13,177 nt of DNA from Ectocarpus siliculosus (taxonomy: Eukaryota > Sar > Phaeophyceae > Ectocarpales > Ectocarpaceae). A program made the position numbers and the translations under genes. Shown here piece after piece: positions 8,195 through 13,177 of this stretch; positions within the stretch are counted from its first letter, which is position 1; each line of letters starts with the position of its first letter. The notes beneath the pieces are model-generated. The model made no database searches. It was not told the origin of the DNA and saw nothing but the letters and a program-made list of their open reading frames with translations. The DNA lies in NCBI GenBank assembly GCA_000310025.1, contig FN649739.1, positions 1,110,906-1,124,082 of the forward strand, given 5' to 3'.

Positions 8195-11100
8195 CTGCCA
8201 TTTCGAGTTGGGTTGCAAGCACCGATTGATTGTGAGTTTATTGATGTCGCATAGATGTTGGTGAGTCTTGGTGTTGGTGAATTTCTTCAGTGTCCTTGAG
8301 GTTTTTTTAACACAGTTTCGGTCCAGCTTCTGGCTTTTTTTTTTTTTGTGGTTTGGCTTTCGATCTGCTCTTCTGTTGTAATTTCGGGTTTTTCTCGATC
8401 AAGGGTGAGCTGAAGAGTTTCCAGAAACAACAACCAACTGGCAACACCGCAGCAGCAGCAGCAGCAGCGGCATCAATTATCTTTCGAGGGACAGACAGGC
8501 CCGACCGCACGAAAGCAACGACTCCGTGGATTCCCCGCCCGCCTCCTATCCCATCCTCAAATGTGCTTTAGATGTACTTGTACAAATGTGTTGGGGAGAG
8601 TACAGAGTGAAAGTTAAAGTGGCCACAAGACAAGAAAATGCATTGCTGCTGTAGCAACAGCACCACAGCAAGAACAAACAATCGAGCGCGAGCGAGACTA
8701 CGCACAGGAACAGCGACGGCACCGACAAGATAAGCAGAGCAGCCGGGACACCAACACCCACCACGCACCTTCTCCAACTGGTCGATCGGCATGGTGCGGA
8801 TCATCGTGGCGATGATGTACGCCGAGAAGACGCCGGAGAAGATGATGAAAAACCCTCTGTGGAAAACAAAGCGTGTCGAGAACGGATGCAGGAGACAAGA
8901 AAAAGCCAGGCGAAGGAAACAAACCGAAACCGGAAAAGGGCGATGAGTGTTCATAGGGTGGCAAAATGGCCGGATCGCCAGCGTCGTGCGCGCAAGGTAC
9001 GGGGCTACTCTACATGACTACGGTGGGGATTGGTAGATAGATATACGTGGGGCCTGCTTTGTTGCTGGGTCGAAACCGTGGGAGTCAGCAAGCTCGGTGT
9101 CGGTCGAACCTGGAAAAACCAAAACGGTTACAGCTGCTGCTGGAGTGAAAAGCAGAGTCTGAACAGCACATTTCCGAACACAGCAGGATAGTAGTAAGAA
9201 CAGGTGATCGAATCCTTGTCGTTGCAAGTAACAACCGACCTCAACCAATAAACGGGGGAACAGGCCAGTCGATTGGCGCTGCAGGAACAACATGTCCACA
9301 ACAAAAAATACGAAAGGGATTCCCCTTCCTTTTCGTTCCACAACCTGTCTACACTTCGCCCACGCTGTAGTCTTTCACGGTTTCCGCTGCAGCCGTAAGG
9401 ATGCAGACCACAAGGCCAACGACGTGTGCGAGCGCCAAAATGGACGGCCCGGAAAACAAGCACTTGTCATTCGTTCGCACAGAACTCGTTCACACAGAAC
9501 GAGTTGACAGTACGAGCAAACGATCTCTCACTCACCCCAACACATCATGCTAGAATAGAATAGACGTACTACAAGTAGCAACACCGCACGCATCGTTCCC
9601 AACACTCACCCCTGTGCGACTTCGCCATAGATGTTGGGGGGCGCCGGCGGATCATCCGCGAGGAGGAGGAAGGTACCCAAGCCGGAACCCATCGCACTCG
9701 CGTGCGCCTGCCCCACTGCGCCGGACACCATCGACCCGAGCTCCGCCAAACCCTCCCCGCCCACTCCTACGCCCCCAAACAGCATGGCCGTTGTAGCTGT
9801 TCGCCGTCGAGAGGTTGGTGTGGCTGGTGTTGTTCTGCCGCTGCTGCTGCTGCTGCATGGCTGGTGCTGCTGGCGGGCGGACAGGCTTGAGGACACCACG
9901 GGAGTTGTCCTGATTTCGGATATTCAACAAGAGTTGACGGGGCACGGCAGGGGGGGGTTGGGCGTTACACTCTGGCCTACGGGTATTTCCGATTAACGGT
10001 CAAGCAAACGCAGATGGGACACAGAACGACACACACACACACAGGCGGGTTGAGAAGATGGGTAGGCGCTGCACCGCTGGCCCACAGCGGATGCCGCCCG
10101 TCCCAAGAATGTGTTCGGGTGCCACTTTTGCGCACCGCCAGGTTTGTGAACGACATTCGTTTCAACGAAACGCTGCTTCTTCTGTGAGTGCAATATTGGC
10201 CCCCGGCACCAATATTGTATCCATACACAGAAATCATGGCTCAACTAATATTATTCAGTGATAACGATATGGCCAGCCCCGCTCTTGCGTGTGGTGCGAT
10301 ATTCGAATGAGACGGTCAGCTGCAGACGCGGCTCTTGAGCTGTGAGCACACTACACAAAGGGTTCGGGAAGAAGACGCTGTGCTTCGATGTAATTTTGGG
10401 ACAAAACACCAACTTGCCATGTACGGGACTCTCGGCTCGTGGTCGTGCGCGCCTGGGAGCACGGTACGATAGGAATACACACAAATGATCCTCCCTTGCA
10501 CTATCCAGAGCAACGTTTGTTGGCCGGAATGGCCAATCAACCTATGACATATCTGGTTTGCAACAGAAAACTCACGAAAACGCAAGGGTGATGACCAGCT
10601 TCTGGTTCATGCTTGTGAAAAGCAGCCTGGGGCGGCGAAAACCTGGCATATCGTTCCTCCGCCCCGGCGTTGTAGGGATGCGAGGCCAATGGTCAAACAA
10701 CTACGGCATGCGTTTGCATCAGTACACCCTCACGCGCTATCCAGCGTAGGTAAGCAAGTCTCAGGGGCTTCATGGTGTTGGGATGCATGTTTTGCCACTT
10801 GTGTGTGTGTTGTGTGCAGCCGGCAGGGAGGGCGCCGATCTATCTCTTCAGAAACGAAGAAAGGCAAGCCTACGGCGTTGGGAATGCTGGCAAAGCGGCT
10901 CCACAGCTGCACACACTTCAAAGGGAATCCGAGATTGCCACTCATGTGTTGTTCTGCGATCGGTGTGTGTGTGTGTGTGTTTGTGTGTTTCGCCCTAATT
11001 ATGATGGCGACAGTCCCCCCATTTTTCGTGGTAAGACGTGTACGACACTTTTTCAGTATGTGTAGAGTACTACACTTTTCAGTGTATTTTTTCGTACAAC

Positions 11101-12117
11101 TACAACCATCCAGGGTCACACGGGAGGGGGTAAACACCAGGGTTTTGTCTTCTTTTTCTTTTCATTTTCGTGCCCCACCTTCCTCCTGCGGTGCGTGCTG
11201 AAGTTTATTCTTATCGCTCATGTGTGGAGACATTTTACGGCAACGCTGTTTAGAAATCCGACCGGTGGGGTATTTCCTTAGTTTCCCCGCCGGCTGGATA
11301 TATCGTATATCGCGCTCAAAGACTGGAGTAGCCATAGGACAAGTCCATTAGTGTGTTGCAGGGATACCGTGGGATTCATCGTGAGCCCGAAACGGTCCAG
11401 TGCAGAGCTGCTGCCAAGGTCGGGGGGGGGGGGTATCGTATCTACCGCACAGGTTGGCCATCGAGCACTATGTGCCACACCGAAGAGCGCGTGGCCTCAA
11501 GACTTATCGACATCTCGCACGACGTACTCCTGTTGTAACGCCTTCCTACCCTACCATAGGCATGCATACGTACACAAACGTTTCCAACTTTTTCAGCAAC
11601 TACAACCCGCGGCGGGTAGCTTGCAAAGTAAACTACGCACGTCGTATTGCTGGTGAAGTACATACACGTGTTCATGATTTGAGGTTTGTTGGATGTCTTG
11701 CCCTTTCGTGGTCGCTGCCACACACACCGCAGAAGGATTCAGGAGGCGAAGATCTGGAGCTGTGGCTCTAGACGCTACACGACACGACGATAGCTGCCCT
11801 TGCTTCAATAACTTTCTCTCTGCGGGTGTTAGCAGCTACGATATGATACCAACCGCAGGTTATAGTGGATGAACGCGCATAAATAGCTACAGCAGTATTG
11901 ATGCGGCAGAGAGGAACCGCGAACCTGCGGCTGATCCAGGTTCAACTGCAAAGAGCAACATGCGACGGGCAACGACATCGAGCATGGACACGGCGGTGTT
12001 GCACCGACACACGAATATGCAACCTGCACCACAAACTCACGAAACGAATGCCGAGGTCGTGGTTAACCCGGCTCCGAGCAAAGCTCCAAGCAGCGGCATG
12101 CTGGGTCCCATGCGCAT
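7973..12117 (-). CDS. Plastid-targeted single-span membrane protein, 228 aa, 4 exons, family unknown
   Basis: Joined exons are 12117-12041, 9909-9610, 8856-8769 and 8194-7973, totalling 687 bases including TAG. All junctions are GT-AG with matching phase. Seen: signal peptide 1-23 ending T-S-A before F24; a Ser/Thr/Arg-rich transit-like region to about T66; a Gly-rich segment 71-104; TFLLLADDPPAPP; a membrane helix at about 128-145 (GFFIIFSGVFSAYIIATMIR); and a charged tail 150-228 with heptad-like Leu/Ile spacing, ending SIEDEYGD. Known: in stramenopiles a signal peptide with Phe at +1 followed by a positively charged transit peptide directs proteins across the four plastid membranes. Inferred: a thylakoid or inner-envelope protein. 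Upstream Met codons exist in the open frame (to 12429), but 12117 is chosen because it starts a compact signal peptide. I do not recognise the mature domain and give no function. Extra exons inside the 2.1 kb intron 1 cannot be ruled out. Confidence 0.75.
8449..8468. repeat. (CAG)n tract, gene B intron 3
   Basis: Six to seven CAG units on the plus strand, 256 bases upstream of the exon 4 acceptor. They make the poly-Ala and poly-Ser stretches seen in spurious frames here. Confidence 0.7.
8769..8856 (-). CDS. Gene B exon 3: membrane helix
   Basis: The acceptor is ccacag|A (phase 2) and the donor GAGAAG|gtgcgt (phase 0). It encodes GFFIIFSGVFSAYIIATMIR followed by TMPIDQLEK. About 18 uncharged residues followed by Arg give one confident transmembrane helix. 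Another AG two bases downstream of the chosen acceptor would break the frame. Confidence 0.82.
9483..9505. repeat. Perfect 9-base inverted repeat, gene B intron 2
   Basis: AACTCGTTC, a five-base ACACA loop, then GAACGAGTT. The left arm is also part of a tandem near-duplicate (TCGTTCGCACAGAAC then TCGTTCACACAGAAC). It could form a hairpin; a function is not implied. Confidence 0.6.
9610..9909 (-). CDS. Gene B exon 2: transit peptide and Gly-rich N-terminal domain
   Basis: The acceptor is atcag|G (phase 2, making Ser26) and the donor CAGGG|gtgagt (phase 2, completing Gly126). Residues 27-66 have many Ser, Thr, Pro and Arg and no acid, as expected of a transit peptide. The five-Ser run comes from a (CAG)n tract read in the AGC frame. 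From M68 the sequence is LFGGVGVGGEGLAELGSMV and ends in PPNIYGEVAQ. A second frame on the same strand stays open and reads the repeat as poly-Gln, but it does not join to the downstream exons. Confidence 0.75.
10191..10217. repeat. Perfect 9-base inverted repeat, gene B intron 1
   Basis: CAATATTGG, a nine-base GC-rich loop, then CCAATATTG. A second small hairpin, CGTTTC-AAC-GAAACG, lies just upstream near 10159-10173. Confidence 0.6.
10611..10730 (+). repeat. Dispersed repeat copy R3, diverged, in gene B intron 1
   Basis: The core GGCGTTGTAGGGATGCGAGG then CCAATGGTC, and further on CGGCATGC and AGTACACCC, matches R1 and R2 in order and spacing. The first half is more diverged (GTGAAAAGCAGCCTGG against GTGAGAGCCTGG). 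It is antisense to gene B and is probably the oldest copy. Confidence 0.75.
10965..10989. repeat. (GT)n tract, gene B intron 1
   Basis: About ten GT units followed by TTGTGTGTTT. The transcript carries (CA)n. No exon candidate overlaps. Confidence 0.75.
12041..12117 (-). CDS. Gene B exon 1: signal peptide
   Basis: It encodes MRMGPSMPLLGALLGAGL then TTTSAFV and ends TTTC|gtgagt in phase 2. The n-region carries one Arg, the h-region is Leu/Gly/Ala, and T-S-A|F is a good signal peptidase site with Phe at +1, the ASAF-type motif. Starting at Met3 would also work. The exon codes almost exactly for the signal peptide and nothing else. Confidence 0.7.
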
Positions 12118-12461
12118 GATTCCCACACGCTCCTTTCTGGCAGCCTCTGCTGGCTCTCGCACGATCGGACGGCCTGTCTTCTTTTTGCGTTTGACAAATA
12201 GCCTAATCTCGCAGAACCCTAGCTTTCGCCCGTCCGTTCTCTCTCTCCCTCGTGCTCCTTCCCTTCCGTTGGGTTTTCGATACTGTAGACAGAGCCAAAG
12301 CCAGGGAAGAACAATCAGCGGTGCCAGGGCAGCAAAGACATGACGAAGAACGCAAGACCGTTGAAGACCGCATGAGGGGGGCCGACAGATGAGCGAAACC
12401 AAAATGTAGTGCACCCGCAGATGTCCCACGTCCCCCCCTCGGAGAGCTGGCTGCTGGCTGC
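12118..12461. other. Upstream region of gene B
   Basis: This stretch should contain gene B's 5' UTR and promoter. A pyrimidine-rich stretch on the plus strand (TTCTCTCTCTCCCTCG near 12237-12252) gives a GA-rich leader in the transcript. No TATA box stands out. Confidence 0.35.
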
Positions 12462-12960
12462 TTGCCCGACATCATGATACTACAGACCAGCTCCCCAGCT
12501 GAGCACGTAGGTGCCATGGCCCACGCACGTCGAGAGATTGCAACGGCGCGCTTCAGGGTGCCTCGTGTCCTGATGTCGTTGCTGGTATGCTGCCGCTGTT
12601 GGCAAGGGGGAAGCCGGTCCTCGTGTGTTGGTCCAGTTGAAGCGGCGGCAGGCGGCACGGCGTTCAGCAGCAGCCGTCAACACAACCTCCACCGCCACCA
12701 GCAGCGGCGGTCGAGCAGTAGCTGTAGCTCTTATGCCCCGTGCTTCGTCACGAGTGGGACACCTGTGCAAGGCAGTAGAATACGCGGGGATGGTGGCAGC
12801 CATGGGGGTGTTGGCTGTCGCAGTAGAAGCAGGAACAGCAGCGGTCGGGTGATGACGATGAACACCACGAGAGCTAAGCGGGGAGCGGCGGGAAGGGGGC
12901 GGTCGAAGACCGGCGTGAGCAAGAAAGCCCGGCGCATCTTGGAGCCTGCTTCTCGGGAAG
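12462..12960 (+). CDS. Weak candidate: first exon of a plus-strand gene
   Basis: A frame is open for 166 codons from an ATG at 12462 to a donor-like GAAGAG|gtatga at 12961. Its end is the most protein-like part: from the ATG at 12852 it reads MTMNTTRAKRGAAGRG then RSKTGVSKKARRILEPASRE, a Lys/Arg-rich stretch. The earlier part is low-complexity (Ser, Gly, Arg), and overlapping frames on both strands are also open, as often happens in GC-rich DNA. One possible acceptor (gaccag at 13048) continues it in phase to the window edge, but the implied intron of 88 bases is much shorter than others here. No family is recognised. It may not be coding. Confidence 0.2.
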
Positions 12961-13048
12961 AGGTATGAGCAATCGGCTCTGCTACCTGCTTCCGACTGAA
13001 AGGCCAAGGTTGTTGCTCCATGACATACGTAGAGCACCTGAAGACCAG

Positions 13049-13177
13049 ACCGGCAGCAGCATGTTTGAAAAAGCTGTCGGTGTCTGCCATCACGCTACAT
13101 ATGTACTTGTACACATGTCGAATCCAGGACAACATGAGGTACGTTGGCTGTACGAAACATTGAAACCATCAGCCGTT
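13049..13177 (+). CDS. Weak candidate: second exon of the plus-strand gene, runs off the edge
   Basis: After gaccag at 13043-13048 the frame reads TGSSMFEKAVGVCHHATYVL then VHMSNPGQHEVRWLYET and is open to the end. It joins the 12960 donor in phase 0. A competing frame here ends at a donor-like ATGAG|gtacgt (13139). Support is only openness and phase. Confidence 0.15.

Larger units (their letters stand above)
9910..12040 (-). other. Gene B intron 1, 2.1 kb
   Basis: It lies between the signal-peptide exon and the transit-peptide exon, with donor gtgagt and acceptor atcag. It holds repeat R3, a (GT)n tract, a run of 12 G at 11422-11433 and two small hairpins. No additional exon with matching phase was convincing. 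Confidence 0.6.

Noticed and set aside
9652-9945. Alternative minus-strand frame of gene B exon 2 with MQQQQQRQNN
   Set aside because: It looks protein-like because of the CAG repeat, but it does not join in phase with exon 1 or exon 3, while the chosen frame does on both sides.
10730-11201. Overlapping long frames on both strands in gene B intron 1
   Set aside because: They include the (GT)n tract (Val-Cys and Thr-His runs) and show no domain or splice chain.

Overview
This window looks like nuclear DNA of a brown alga or a close stramenopile relative. The inference rests on five things: long introns (about 340 to 2130 bases), canonical GT-AG splice sites, (AAC/CAG)n microsatellites, mixed GC content, and a reconstructed protein whose N-terminus has the bipartite plastid-targeting layout (signal peptide, an S-A-F cleavage motif, then a Ser/Thr/Arg-rich transit peptide) typical of algae with red-derived secondary plastids. 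Species cannot be fixed from the sequence alone.

Two spliced genes can be reconstructed on the minus strand, with every exon junction in matching phase. Gene A (4224 down to 193, continuing off the left edge) gives seven exons and the first 303 residues of an OSCA/CSC1/TMEM63-type protein. It has a short glycosylatable N-terminus, three membrane segments, and the start of the cytosolic domain with a YTVRVERIP motif. The pore-forming C-terminal part lies outside the window. Gene B (12117 down to 7973) is complete, with four exons and 228 residues. It is a plastid-targeted protein with one clear membrane helix and a charged, probably coiled-coil tail. I do not recognise its family.

Layout: 1-192 is the start of gene A intron 7, a repeat-rich tract. 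193-4224 is gene A, whose introns 5, 6 and 7 hold large (GTT)n-type tracts in the transcript. 4225-7972 is a 3.7 kb spacer with gene A's upstream region and gene B's downstream region; I could not support a gene there. 7973-12117 is gene B, with a 2.1 kb first intron that splits signal peptide from transit peptide. 12118-13177 is gene B's upstream region plus a weak candidate for a plus-strand gene running off the right edge.

A dispersed repeat of about 120-150 bases occurs three times, always inside introns. Two copies lie in opposite orientation on either side of gene A exon 2, so the pre-mRNA could fold around that exon. A short duplication of the gene A exon 3 acceptor lies 136 bases upstream of the real one and may act as a decoy splice site. 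The two genes have no obvious functional link. I see no rRNA, tRNA, CRISPR array, prokaryotic operon or intact transposon.
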